From positions 64,001-124,815 of the forward strand of contig NMRA01000211.1 in assembly GCA_002633005.1 (NCBI GenBank): a stretch of 60,815 nucleotides of DNA, read 5' to 3'. The first letter of the stretch is position 1. Every line of letters begins with the position of its first letter. Below are positions 1-12,400 of this stretch, one piece after another. A model generated the notes under the pieces. It was not told the DNA's origin and did not search any database. It was given only the letters and a program-made list of their open reading frames with translations. This DNA is from Phoronis australis. Lineage: Eukaryota > Phoronida > Phoronidae. The position numbers and the translations under genes were made by a program.

Positions 1-111
1 CCTTCTGACTACATGAGTGTAAGTTGTGGTACACTACTGCACGTGCACAAGATCACCAGCACCAGAAGTTTTAAAATCACAACACCAAAACAGTGATTGT
101 TTACATTTCAG

Positions 112-138
112 AGAGCTCGCCTTGACAATTTCAAGAAG
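112..138 (+). CDS. Possible small coding exon (unassigned gene)
   Basis: A 27-nt block lies between a good acceptor (TTACATTTCAG, ending at 111) and a GTATAC donor at 139. It reads RARLDNFKK in phase 0. The family is not recognisable. It could be the tail of a gene entering from the left edge, or chance. Only the splice sites and the open frame support it. Confidence 0.2.
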
Positions 139-1823
139 GTATACCGCTTGACAGTTGCATTTATGTACACGTCGAAGCCTGGAGAATACAGACTTGATCA
201 GGGCTTGGGATTTCCGTCTTTTAAGAGGAATTCTTTTTTGGTGTCGATTTCCTCTTATTTGATTTACAGTTTCCTCTTTTTATCATTTTTTCGACTTTAT
301 TAAATGTTTAGTTCAGGTAAATTTTACAGCCAAAAATGTCTATCACACAAGCCTATTTTTTGTGTATCATGTATCAGCTGGAAATTTCTCCTCTGTTTTT
401 GTTATTGCTCATTCCAAGCTCTGCTTATTTTTCGTGAAGTAACTAGAATGGATTTCATAACATACCAGTTTATTGTACTGGATTCTTGTTGGGTTCATCA
501 ACTGTAAACTATCATAAATATAATATCCACGTAAGTCATTATGTATAGGAGCATAGGATAATAGCCACCTGTTTTAAGTTCGCACAAAATTAGAGTACAA
601 AATAATTTCGAGTTCCCATTTCCTGTAAAAATCAATGACAGGGCCCAGGTATCAATTCCAGTATTTTTGGCGCTTAATCATGTTTGAAAGTGTTATGCTG
701 TTTGGAAATTTGTTGCTCAACAGCTTATGACCTTACTGGATTTAAGGGCCCCACCAGAGCATTTATTTGTGTTTTCTCCGCTCATTTCAAATGTTCTATG
801 CATATCAAATGCTCTGAGATGCCAGGGTAGTATTCTGCATGCATCTTTATTGACCATTGGGGTCAGTGAGAATGTCCTACTCGCATGTATATGAATGCAA
901 AGTATGATATGTGCCTGGTATTCAGTGAATGGCCTGGATGCTTCATGCAGCTCGGACATTCACAACTAGGGAGAATATTTTACTTTTTCTCCAGATGTGC
1001 ACCTCATTCATGTACCACATCAGTATTGCCTGAGTGTGTGGTTTTGGAAATGTGTAAGCTGCTTGTGTTGTTTCCGCATTGTTGAGCTTGAAATGCTAGT
1101 TTTGCTCCTATAAAACTAGGAGTGTATTTATTGCGCCAAGTGTCCGTTATTATTGTTACTAGTTTATTGCTTAACCAGTGTATTTATTTTGAATATTCTT
1201 CAAGCCTTGGATGACTGATCTTTTCAGTTTAGGATAGTTATTGTTTGCATCCCATGAACTGAATTACATACTGTCTTTTTGAGTATTTTTATTCAGTGAC
1301 TCCTGGTTTGGTTTTGGAAATGATTGTTTTTTAGGCTGAAATGCAGATTTTTTTACTAAATTTTGCAATGACCCTGTCATTTCCACATGGTTATCTTGAA
1401 AAGCAAATTCTTGTATACATATTATTGTAATCTTGTGAGGTGTGCAATTTATTGCGGTTTTCAGTGGCTGGTTCCACCTGGATAGCAGTATTGTGCACCT
1501 ACCGGTACTTTGCTCAAGCTCATGTTTCATATATTGTTATATTGATAACTTTTCCTCGTGAAGGTACGGTAGTGATCTCAGCAGTTATATCACTTATGGT
1601 GTTTTGTTAAGTAGTAGAACCTTGTACTGCCATGACACAAATTTTGAAGGTTCCTATGTTGCAGTTAAGTCCCACTTTAAATATTTTGCTCACCATGTGA
1701 GTTATTGTTTACATGGAGGGATTCATACTCATGGATGATCTCATCAGGGATTGCATGTAACACTCTTTGGGTGTGTATATTTGTAACATGTTCATTGTAT
1801 AAAGCGTATTGTTTATATTGCAG
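139..1823. other. No recognisable gene
   Basis: AT-rich, intron-like sequence. Short open frames here show no family signature and no paired splice sites. If the blocks at 112-138 and 1824-1872 belong to one gene, at least one exon is missing between them, because the first ends in phase 0 and the second needs one preceding base. Confidence 0.4.
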
Positions 1824-1872
1824 AGTTTATAATTGTAGACCGGGATCCCAGAGCTTTTTTGGGCATGAAAAG
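1824..1872 (+). CDS. Possible exon with sulfotransferase-like RDPR motif
   Basis: A 49-nt block between acceptor TTTATATTGCAG and donor AAAAG|GTAACC. In the frame entering with two bases it reads FIIVDRDPRAFLGMK. The (V/I)xRDPRA core resembles the 3'-phosphate-binding motif of PAPS-dependent sulfotransferases (established family knowledge). The exon is very small and no flanking exon was found, so this may be coincidence. It could be one exon of a gene starting left of the window. Confidence 0.3.
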
Positions 1873-1984
1873 GTAACCAATTTTCTTTGGTGCCACAGTG
1901 CTCTATGGGTATCCTGATGCTTGGAAATGGTCGTCTGGCAGGTTCGCTTTGGTGGGTGTGGTCGGGGGAGCTAAGAGAATGACA

Positions 1985-2365
1985 CTCAAATATTGAGCTA
2001 TATCAACTTTTCTGGTAACCACTCCAAACTGCCTTGGATACCTACTACGTAATCCACTTAATCAAAATTGGTCATTGCCAGACAATTTCAGTGGTGGGGA
2101 GTATCAGCCAGACGGTTATAAACAAGGTGTAAAAATTGAGCTACATCAATTCAAGAGGTAACCGCGTGAAACCAGTTGCAAAATATTCACCGTGAGCCCA
2201 GGTATCGCGAATGAACACTGCCAGACAAATCTAGTAGTGGGTTAGCCTCGCCAGACACGCCCAAATACCCGAGTTGAGCTAGATCAACCCACCAGGTAAC
2301 TGTTTAAAACCGATGTTCAGCATGAATGTACATGGCACAAGTGTTAGATGCCAGACAATTTCAGT
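1985..2365. repeat. Three-unit tandem repeat, ~140 bp period
   Basis: The anchor TTGAGCTAxATCAA recurs at about 1993, 2136 and 2274. A second anchor, GCCAGACAATTTCAGTGGTG, recurs (with changes in the middle copy) near 2076, 2219 and 2349. Units are diverged and run direct. Short open frames across the last unit appear to be repeat sequence, not a gene. Confidence 0.6.
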
Positions 2366-2492
2366 GGTGGGGTAATGTTTTCTTTCATGAGATCGGACGA
2401 CGTGGACATTCCGAACACTGGATTTGTGTCACGACGTTTAAACAAGCTGTGTGTAAGGAAATTGAAATTCAGAACTGTGTTGTCTTCGATTC
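2311..2492. repeat. 182-bp direct duplicate of 3596-3777, ending at an N
   Basis: The block is essentially identical to 3596-3777 and stops exactly at the single N at 2493. This is most simply an overlap placed twice during assembly. Confidence 0.6.
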
Positions 2493-2493
2493 N

Positions 2494-4540
2494 CCGAGTC
2501 TTTGCTACACACGCTAAAACTTACTGGAATTCTTATGGTGAATTTTACGCTTAAAACGTTAAAACAACTTCAGATATGGTAGATGGGTCGTGGAATAACT
2601 GTGAATGGACGAAGAAAATGTGAACTTGTTATGTTGTGCAAAGCTGTCAGCGGACTGAAATTGGAACTTAATACGCTCTAAGCCTGAATGGCGCAGGCAT
2701 ACAGGGGCGATAGTGTATCCCCATAAAAAGATATTCACTTCAAAATACAGCAAATAAAATCAAATGAAACATGCATATGTGCACATGAAGTTATAATTAA
2801 CACATACCCTGACTCTGGACACAATTTAGTCTACAAATAACTTGAGCATATTCATGAAAACCTCGCAGTTCTCTCGAGTTTCTCTCACTAGCCACCATTT
2901 TGAGGAAGTTACGTGAAATCACGCCTGTTGACGAACAAAAAGTCCAAGGGACACAAATCTTACAAAATTCACTTGATATTTTCTCATGCTATTTTGCAAT
3001 GAAGTATCACGCGCCGGGTCACGCGCCAGATCTCGCGCTTCGCTCAGTCTCGCGCTAGCCTTTGCCTCATACTCACCTGACTCAGTTGAAATTTTTTATT
3101 GTGGTTATCGCGCGCGCGGACAAAGTTAACAGTAACCACAAAGTGGAGTTAGAATTCTTCGCCAAAGTCACATGAATTCCCGTATATATGCTTCATCGAA
3201 GATATGTTTAGAAGCAGAAAGAATCACTGAAGAAAGTAAGAGCCTTTTAGGTGATAATTTTATGTGTAGAACGTATTTTTGACGAGGTGAAAACTTGATC
3301 AGTGAGCGGATTTCGCCTACCGCCCGTTCAGTAAAATACACGGGACGAAATCAGTACAGAACGCGATAGAAAGTATTGTAGTGCGAATCTGAAGTTCATT
3401 TGCCATAACAGCAATGCTTTTTGGACATTTTTCGAACTAAACGGCTAAATACTCGAAGACAATAACAGAATACACTCTGGTACCGTATTGGGCAAGTGAC
3501 CAAACGACAAGCTTTTGCCCCACTTCCCGTGACGTCACAGTTAAGTCTCACATAATCTCGCGTTATTGTTATAAACTCGCAAAAGGCCTATTACACGATG
3601 TTCAGCATGAATGTACATGGCACAAGTGTTAGATGCCAGACAATTTCAGTGGTGGGGTAATGTTTTCTTTCATGAGATCGGACGACGTGGACATTCCGAA
3701 CACTGGATTTGTGTCACGACGTTTAAACAAGCTGTGTGTAAGGAAATTGAAATTCAGAACTGTGTTGTCTTCGATTCTGTTATTAAACAATTATCTCAAA
3801 AGAAAGTGAGCAACCAATTGATTTTGATATTGAGTGAAACGGATATAGCATGAAAGTAAACATAGTTACCAAAGTACCCGACGATGTAGGACTCAACACA
3901 AGGTGCCTTAAAAAGCAATTTAGCTAACAGGTGTCGTTTTTGCATGAGTGGTTCCTGGTCCTACCGTCTGTGATTTCCTTGATTAATCTGTAGCTTGAAA
4001 ATCATTTCATTAATTCATACTTTTCAAACCTTTATCAGTGTTCGTTAATTATAGATGAGCATTGCTGTTGGCGTACCGGAATAGGTCTATTGATAACACT
4101 GTACTTGCTAATACATGTTTTTTTAATTGCCATCAACATTTAGTTGGCATTACAGGGATGCCGCCCGAACGGTGAGCACGAAGACCATGATATTAGTGTT
4201 CAAGACCGCCTTGCGTGCATGGTCTTGAATTTCCGCAGCTTTCTGCGGCCGGACTAACCGTTTAAACGTGCAATATTTTTCATTCTCAACCTATATCGTG
4301 CCACTGTTGGTTATTCGGGGTCAAAGGTGAAGTCAGTTAAGTGGAACGGGAGACCATACTCCAGTCGCTTATCCGAAGCAGTGATATCTATTGGTAAAAC
4401 TAATCGGCAATCTCGTTGCAACACTGGCAGAGACTTTTCAGTGAGTGACCCCTCTACAACTTGACCTACATGTACATTTCACAAAGCCTTGCCTTGCAAG
4501 CAAACCGAGGTCAATAGTAGGATACGTTGTACAGATCTCT
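2494..4540. other. No recognisable gene; CpG-rich patch near 3.0-3.1 kb
   Basis: Nothing coding was recognised. Around 3000-3120 there is a cluster of CG dinucleotides and repeated CGCGC/TCTCGCG motifs. Position 3596 onward is the second copy of the block at 2311-2492. Confidence 0.4.
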
Positions 4541-5845
4541 TAAATGAAAGCGCTCCGAGGAGCGAAACTTGGCGAAATTAACCAAGAAGATGACGATAAA
4601 GATGATGACGAAGATGACGAATATGACGACGATGGTGGCGAGGTTGAACAAAAGTTAACAACATACATATGACGAATGTTGAAGTCGGAAATCAGTAAGA
4701 AAAAGGCTAGTTTTGAGCGACACTTGGCGAAATTAACAGAAAAGACATGACGACGGAGATGATTACGAAGATGATGACGATGATGACGAATATGATGACG
4801 GTGGTGGCGATGATGAACAACATCACAACATTCATATGACGAACTTAGATGTCATAAATCGATAAGAAATAGGCTACAGTCTACTTCAATAGAGGATAAA
4901 CCAACATCAATGCAGCAAGAGCGCTCAACAAAGGAACAGCGTTATCAGAAAATCTCAAATAACTCGAAAAGTAAGTGTTTTTTTTAAAAAATTCAAAGTC
5001 AAATAACTCGAAAACGGTAAGTCTGAGAAAAAAATTGTTACAGGCCATTTGAAAGATTATACTTNTTCTATCTAAACTGATGGTCTCGCTTAATTCCGTA
5101 AATTTTTCGAAAAAAATGAAATTTTGCGTTTTTTTTAAGAAATTCAAAGTCAAATAACTCGAAAACGGTAAGTCTGAGAAAAAAATTGTTACAGGCCATT
5201 TGAAAGATTATACTTCAAAGAATCTACATGCAAAAAATCGCGTCTTTTTCTCTTCCCGTTTAAAATCGCGCTCCAGACTGAAAATGGGTCAACATGCGCC
5301 ATATCCGCCATCTTGAGAGAAATTTCCGGTTTTTTGGGTTTATATAATAGCACGTCATAAAAAACTAATATCCGTAAAGTTTCAAAAGAATTGGCCTTAT
5401 AATGCGCCCTCTACAGGAGAAAACGTTTTTAGGCCAAAATCGAGGTGCGCATGCGCGATCGCCGATATTTCCGCCATCTTTAACCGGAAGTGAACAATTT
5501 CCGGTATACCTGTAGCAAACTTCCGGTACATTTACTGTGCCGATTCTTAGCTTTTTACGTAAAAAATTGTAGCCTCCAGAAGCATTTGAACCTTTAAATG
5601 AAAACAAAATGGCCGCCACAGCCGCCATCTTGGATCCGATTTCGACGAAAAACAATAGGCTTCCAGTACTTCCAGCAGTACGTGTTATGTGTAAATTTCG
5701 TGATGATCGGACGAAAATTGCGACCTGTATCGTGCGAACAAACAAAAAAAATGATAATGCGCCCTCTACAGGAGAAAACGTTTTTAGGCCAAAATCGAGG
5801 TGCGCATGCGCGATCGCCAATATTTCCGCCATCTTTAACCGGAAG
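4541..5845. repeat. Composite dispersed repeat, copy 1 (GATGAC-rich)
   Basis: Starts with a CCGAGGAGCGA...CTTGGCGAAATTAAC motif that occurs twice (near 4555 and 4722), each followed by a (GATGAC/GACGAT)n tract. It then runs into AAATAACTCGAAAACGGTAAG and a block containing AAAATGGCCGCCA and AATAGGCTTCCAG. The same order of blocks is at 11560-12400. Internal Ns at 5065 and 5846 coincide with restarts of local duplicates (4990-5064 with 5140-5214; 5398-5485 with 5756-5845). Confidence 0.65.
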
Positions 5846-5846
5846 N

Positions 5847-6212
5847 TTTATTTCGCCAAGTAATGAGAGAAAACAGAATCTCACATTATTTCTCTGAAAT
5901 CACGTGCAGTAAACCGTTTCGGCGTTTGTGTTTGCGAACAGTCGTCTACAATGAGCAACTGGAGATCAGCACAATTACGTGACTATTTCAGAAATAATAA
6001 AGTATACATAACTAAAACAAAGAGTATTGCGTTACACTGACATTTATTTTGTACATGAAGCAAACTAATCCCTACAGTAACAGAAATTCGGCGAAAATTC
6101 AGTTTACTTACCCGTAGCACGCTTCTGATCCACAAACGGGCGGCCCGTTTGCGGATGACGTCACGATCACACATTTCGCTTACGTCATCCCTAAAACGCG
6201 CAGATCAACATA
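5847..6212. other. No recognisable gene
   Basis: Unassigned sequence between the composite repeat and the truncated 5' end of the LINE. Confidence 0.4.
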
Positions 6213-7820
6213 ACGCGCAGAACACGGTAATGTACCAACTGGTTTCCAGTACAAAGAGGGGTCAGGCAGGGAGATCCATTGTCGCCTACATTGTTTTCAA
6301 TTTTCATAAATGATTTGATTAATGATTTGAACAGTTGTAGCAAAGGTATCAATTTTGATGGATGTAATTTATCATGTCTGTTGTATGCAGATGACATTGT
6401 GATTTTTTCTGGATAGGCTTGAAGCCTATTTACAGGATTTACTGAACGTATTAAGTAATTGGTGTGCAAGGTGGCAATTGTCCATAAATTTTTCCAAGAC
6501 TGATGTGGTTCATTTTCGCAAGAGGGGACATGTAAGAACGAGTTTTGAATTCATTTTGTGCGATCGCATTGTGAATTTAAAAGAATGTTACAAGTATTTG
6601 GGTGTAACTCTGAATGAGTTTATGGATTTTAGTTTGACAGCTGAGATACTGGCGGACTCCGCGTCCAGAGCGTTGGGAGCTCCGGTGAGCAAGTACAAAC
6701 ATATTGGTAACATGGGTTTCAACAGTTACAGTAAATGTTTTGAAATGTCCGTAGCTTCAATTCTAGAATATGGATCTGGAATTTGGGGATACTCTCAATA
6801 CTCCAAATGTGAAATGATCAGAACGAGAGCTCTACGTATATTTTTAGGGGTCCACAAGTATGCTGCCAATGCAGTACTTTATGGTGACTCGGGTTGGCCA
6901 AATTCACACTACAAACAACAGGAAAATATGCTACGGCTCTGGAATCGTTTAGTTCTAATGGATGACAGCAGAATTGCAAAAAAAGTCTTTTTATGGGACC
7001 TTAAACATCGGAACTGCAACTGGTCAAGTTCAATATTTAAAATTATGGAGAAGTGCGACTTTTTAGAAAACTTCAGGAACAAACAAGTTGTGTCTCTCGA
7101 AAACTTCAGAACATTCAGGTTCCAGTTAGAAGAGTTAAATTGGTTAAAAATAATCACTGAGAAACCAAAACTGTACTTATATAGATCTATTAAGAATGAC
7201 TATTGGGTAGAAGAGTATTTACGTCTGCCGGTGTCTCAGAGGTCCGTCATAGCTCGATTGAGAGCAGGTATTCTACCATTAGAGGTTGAGGTGGGGTGGT
7301 ACTTCGGAATTCCTGTGAATGAACGGATTTGTCGTGTTTGTAAAAAAGGAATTGAAGATGAAGTTCATTTCATTNGTCTCAGAGGTCCGTCATAGCTCGA
7401 TTGAGAGCAGGTATTCTACCATTAGAGGTTGAGGTGGGGCGGTACTTCGGAAGTCCTGTGAATGAACGGATTTGTAGTGTTTGTAAAAAAGGAATTGAAG
7501 ATGAAGTTCATTTCATTTTTGATTGTGAAAAATATACTCACATTCGACCATATTTTTTACGGCGTTCTGCCCTACCTCAAAATAACTTGAAAGGTCTGGC
7601 GAAATTCATTCAAGACGCTTTCCAGGTTAGAAGTAATTGTTTGTTTATAAACTGATCTGAAGTTGTCATATTTGAGCTTGTGCAATTTGTTATGTAATGA
7701 TTTAATTATTATTAGGTGACTGAGTAAGCCCATTGAGGCTGGGGGGTGTGGTGAATAATCTGTCTTTGATATTGTATTTACTGGTACCCTTATGTCACTA
7801 TAATAAATAAATACACACAT
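6213..7820 (+). mobile_element. 5'-truncated LINE with broken reverse transcriptase
   Basis: Reads RQGDPLSPTLFSIFINDL followed by LLYADDIVIFSG (6376-6417), the classic palm motifs of a non-LTR reverse transcriptase. After the YADD motif there is a stop/frameshift; the frame resumes about 6430 and continues to 7374 through a thumb/C-terminal region ending in RICRVCKKGIEDEVHFI, a C-terminal Cys/His motif found in several LINE clades. An N at 7375 is followed by a repeat of about 140 bp (7376-7520 resembles 7231-7374), after which the frame runs to 7655. The tail has (ATAAA)n near 7800. 5' truncation, frameshift and tail make it a dead insertion. The clade cannot be fixed by eye. Confidence 0.85.
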
Positions 7821-8521
7821 GAGAGTTGTTTTGCTTTATGACACCATGGCAACCTAGCAGACTGTGATCTTTCAGATACCGATGGGACAAGTTTGAGTCG
7901 TCTCAGTGGGTCTCCTAGGTCGTGGTTAAATTTCCATTCGATAAGGATTCAGTCAAAAATTACGTGTATTGCGATTAAAAGACTATTTCAGACGATGTGG
8001 CCCACTGTTTTAGCGCTGATCGTGACGAGTTTCTTTGCAGTAGGTGCTGTTCGGAGATACCTTGCGCTTCTGGCTGTGCGTGTACGACCTCAATGGTTTA
8101 GCCTAGTTGCTCATGGACCCTGGGCCACACTCGTCTTGTGCAAATTTTCTATCTTTATGCACTTTGATCTTGAGTATTGGGTTATGTTAACACAGAAGCT
8201 TGGCCGGTTCGTACAATGGGGCTATTCGGAAAATTTACAATAACTAGAGGGCGCGCATGTACTAGTGGTGATAGATTGAGCAACCTCGATTTCGCGAGCC
8301 CTTTAAAGTGTACACAACATGACTCTAGTACATCAAAATAAATTTTATTGTTATATCTTACTTGATTTCAGTGCCTTTAGTGCACAGCTCATAAAGAAAC
8401 ACGCAAAAATTGAAAAAAATAATAATTATGTACAACGTCATGGATTGAACCCAAGTCGTTCGCCATACTGTTCGGATCAGAGACATAGTGTATAGAGTGA
8501 AGAGAAAGCAAAGTATATTTA
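7821..8521. other. No recognisable gene
   Basis: Unassigned sequence between the two LINE tails. An open frame at 7893-8243 (116 codons) shows no family signature. Confidence 0.35.
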
Positions 8522-8522
8522 N

Positions 8523-8630
8523 GGTGACTGAGTAAGCCCATTGAGGCTGGGGGGTGTGGTGAATAATCTGTCTTTGATTGTATTTACTGGTACCCTTACG
8601 TCACTATAATAAATAAATAAATAAATAATA
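8523..8630 (+). repeat. Second copy of the LINE 3' tail
   Basis: Begins directly after the N at 8522 and repeats 7715-7812 almost exactly (GGTGACTGAGTAAGCCCATT...), ending in a longer (AAAT)n run. Either a second LINE insertion or, because it abuts an N, a duplicated assembly end. Confidence 0.6.
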
Positions 8631-11559
8631 ATGTGGAAATGACATCCAGTAACTGCATCGATTGTCTTATTGTCAGTGAAAAGCCCCGTTAATATTACAC
8701 TTTGATGATCAAATATATTTTTCATCAACAAGCAAGTTTGTCACTAATTATTAAACCACAACATTTCTTCAGTTTTAAAGCCCCATGCAGTGCAGATGCT
8801 CTGCTTCTTTATAAAGCTGAAGTGATTACCCATTACGCTTGCAAATTATTTTCCTGTTGATCTATAGATATGTCCGGAGATCAAAACGAAGTATTTCCTT
8901 TGTTTACATTTAGTTTGTTTATGTGTGAAACTATTTATAGAGCTTTCTTAAGAAGACTTTTGAACAGTTTTAAGTTTTGTATTAACTTGTCTATAACAAA
9001 AGTTCTACATGCAAGCAAAGTTTGCTTTCAATCGTAGCTAACTGGATAAGAATCTTCTATGTACAAGACTCGAGAATAAACAACAATCAGTGTATTTAAA
9101 AACAAAATGGCACACTGAACAACCACATACATACAAAGGAAGATTATTTGTTAAAAACAATTGTAGTTTTCCCAATACAACAGTTTCCATAATTAGGGAT
9201 AGCAAAGGCTGAATTTCTGAATTGCGAGGTTCAATTCTCTCAGGTTATTGCTATAGGACTTCTTTTTACATTGTCGAATGGTAAAATAGACTGTAAGGCG
9301 GCTGGTTTCAGGCGGTTTCTCTCACATGTAACAGGATAGTCAGAGAAATATTAGCAAATTATAAAAGAAAACACAAAACAAAACTACTTTTGTAAGGCAG
9401 AACATACTTGACATTTCATGTTCATGTTTATATGTAGAAACTAATAATCTTTATACATAAGCCTAACTTAAGATCTGAATTAAAATATGTGAAACAGGCT
9501 AAAAGTGATTTAAGAATGACGCGTGTATTTTTCATGACACCTAAATGTGTTTCTAATCTCAACAAATAAAATTTATTCTAGATGTCAATATTCATTCCAG
9601 TGCAATGTTACGAATTTACTGAATTACCCATCCAAGTTAATTCGGTAACTATAATCTGGTAGTCCTGGGGGTGGGGTCTGCTATAAAGTAAGGAAACTCA
9701 CTCATCTAGAGAAATTTATTGGACACACCATAGCTTTAAAGAGTAATTGCTGTGACAAAGTCACCCTTGACTTCTGAGCGGCACGTCCCATACACCTCTT
9801 ATATTGGGAGCACTCCCACCTAGGAGAATTTATGTGAATAGGTGCTGCTAGCCTACCATCCGGGTCCCGGATGTGTTTCTGAAGAGAAACACTCAGTTCC
9901 CATGCGCGCACCCACCCTTCAGTATGGAGGGGCTCGAATTCCTGACGTTGTGGACGTTTTGCTAACAAAAGAGCGGGCGGACTATATATATATACATATA
10001 TAAAAAAATGCGGGAGCACCACTGTGAAGTGCGCGTTTGCGATTATTAAGTGAACTTTTGCTCGGGCTTTTTGTCTCTCAGGGGCGGACCTTTTTGCCCA
10101 CTTCGTCAAATGGGGGAGGGGGCTCCTTGGAGCCCCCCTGGGTGCTCGCATGGTTCCACTGAATAAACCCGTTATTCAGTGGGGGTAACTGGTGGGATAA
10201 CATCACTGAGCGATGTCGACAGAAACTAATTGCTAAAAACTTACCAAGTAACGTGATTATGTTGTCTCTCAATGGAAATGCACGGAGCACACACACGGGG
10301 CGTGAGGCTTCGGCATCCACACACATTTTGTCACTTGGTTGACCCTTTTGACTGCAATTCTCCACGCCTGTAATAAACTTAGGTCTTTTGGGAATTTATG
10401 ACCACCTGTCGAAGATTTGCTCCCGTGAAAATAGCAATAATAAGGGTTAGCGCAACGACGTATTTTGATAACAATTCCTTCTTTTTACCAGCTGTTTACA
10501 TGCAGACAGCGACGCATGCGCAATTTAATCACCACTAGTGCAGCAGCGACACCGCATCGAATAGCTCCATTTTCCCGTTCTTGACGGATTGTTCCACTTT
10601 TTAATTTTTTCCGCCATCTCGCCACACTATCTAAATATCCCGCTTTTTGACACACGGCCAAATTGACATATCATATACTAATGCAATTGTTCAGGGGCTG
10701 AGGGGGCTTTAGCCCCCACTTTTTTAGTGCTACGCCGACCATGTCAACTAAAAAGAAAAAGCGGGACGTTTCATGATTATTTGCGGCACCTGCAACTTCA
10801 CGTTCAACTATATAAACAACAATAACATCAAAAAGGGCTGTCGGGCATTTTTGGGTGTTACATCTCCCATTCGACAAAAGCACTGCCAGTACGTCTTTGT
10901 TTGCTGCAGCGAACACTTCACCCGCTCTTTATCCTGAAACTCTGCTTTCCAGTCCAATTGTTCCGTCTTCTTATTCTTGAATGTTCAACGTGACAACTAC
11001 GCAACATATGTTCAAAATAACAATGCCTCTTATTATGAATATTGTTATTTTCCAGATTCCATTTTCCTTAGTAACATAACAATCGTAAAATGTGTTCCAA
11101 TGTCTTTTGTTTACGGTAACATACACTACATGTATCAGGATTACGAACTTTTACTTTCTGAAGATAAAATTTTCTTCTAAACGTTTATGGAAAGTCCTCC
11201 ACTGCAACCAATGTAATGAGGTCTCCCCACTACATTTCAAAGCTATGTGATTTTAACCATTTTTATCCATCAGAAAAACTTTATCTGCAAGTTTCTTATA
11301 AATACTTGAAGTAGTTTATCGAATTTTTCGTAAAATGTCACAAATGAATAGTTAAGCCATTAGGGATTTGTTTTAATGACCGTAAAGTCCATAGCAATTA
11401 CACACACCGGAAAAAACGAATGCAAATAATCACGCACACAAGGCGCAACCTCAGCGGCTGCGAGGTCGGAGTTGGCATTCCAGTTCTGTGAATACATACA
11501 GTATAGCGCATCTTCCGTCTTATTATAATTGCGCAGACCTCATTTTTAACAATACTAAA
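8631..11559. other. No supported gene; small repeats only
   Basis: Contains an AT microsatellite near 9981-10003 and an inverted AATAAC/GTTATT motif near 10160-10180. Open frames on the minus strand at 9702-10365 and 10671-10916 show no recognised domain. A weak THAP-like stretch near 10866-10925 was considered and rejected. Confidence 0.35.
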
Positions 11560-12400
11560 TGAAAGCTATCCGAGGAGCGACACTTGGCGAAATTAACAGA
11601 AAAGACGACGATAGAGATGATGACGAAGATGACGAATATGACGACGATGGTGGCGATGATGAACAATTCAAGTAATAATAACATTCACAAGACGAACGCA
11701 GAGACCAAACATCAGTAAGTATAGGCTACAGTCTTGAGCGACACTTAGCGAAATTAACTGAAATACGACGACGGAGATGATGACGAAGATGACGAATATG
11801 ATGATACGATGGTGATGTTGCAGCAGAACATCATAACATTGATATGACGCATAAATCAGCAAGAAATATGCTACAGTCTTGTTCAATAGAAGCTAAACCA
11901 ACATCAATGCAGTAAGAGCGCTCAACAAAGGAACAGCATTATCAGAAAATCTTAAATAACTAAAAAAGTAGACGTCCTAGCGAAAAATGGAACACATATT
12001 CTGAAAGCCTTTTCAAAAGTCTATCTAAATTTATGGTATCACGAAATTTCGTAAATTTTTCGAAAAAATTTTGCGTTTTTTTGAAATTCAGAGTCAAATA
12101 ACTCGAAAACGGTAAGTCTAAGAAAAAAATATATTTCCGCCATCTTTGACCGCAAGTAATTTTTTTCGGCACATCTGTACCACTTGCCTTGTGTAACAAC
12201 CGTGCCGATTTTTAATTGCGGTCTCCATGACACTTTTAACCTGAAAATGTATACAAAATGGCCGCCATGTCGGCCATCTTGAATCTGATTATGACGATAA
12301 ACAATAGGCTTCCAGGACATTTGGGTCCACAAATTGTGTGCAAATTTCATGAGAATCGGATGAAAAATGCGACCTGTATCGTGAGAACAAAAAAAACTTA
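11560..12400. repeat. Composite dispersed repeat, copy 2 (GATGAC-rich)
   Basis: Same block order as 4541-5845: CCGAGGAGCGACACTTGGCG, two GACGAT/GATGAC tracts (near 11605-11660 and 11765-11815), the AACATCAATGCAGTAAGAGC block, the AACTCGAAAACGGTAAGTC block, then the AAAATGGCCGCCA and AATAGGCTTCCAGG blocks. It carries no N, so it shows the real arrangement of the family. Confidence 0.65.

Noticed and set aside
5365-5897. Overlapping open frames on both strands
   Set aside because: They lie in the composite dispersed repeat, overlap each other on opposite strands and have no family signature.
8430-8500. tRNA-like B-box motif GGATTGAACCC
   Set aside because: No matching A box or cloverleaf could be drawn.
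9702-10365. Minus-strand frames of 149 and 95 codons
   Set aside because: Basic and Pro-rich, no domain, no paired splice sites; the region is low-complexity and repeat-like.
10840-10930. THAP-like stretch on the plus strand (YVFVCCSEHFT)
   Set aside because: Only the CSEHF-like motif fits; the C2CH spacing upstream and the AVPTIF-type end are missing, and a stop follows soon.
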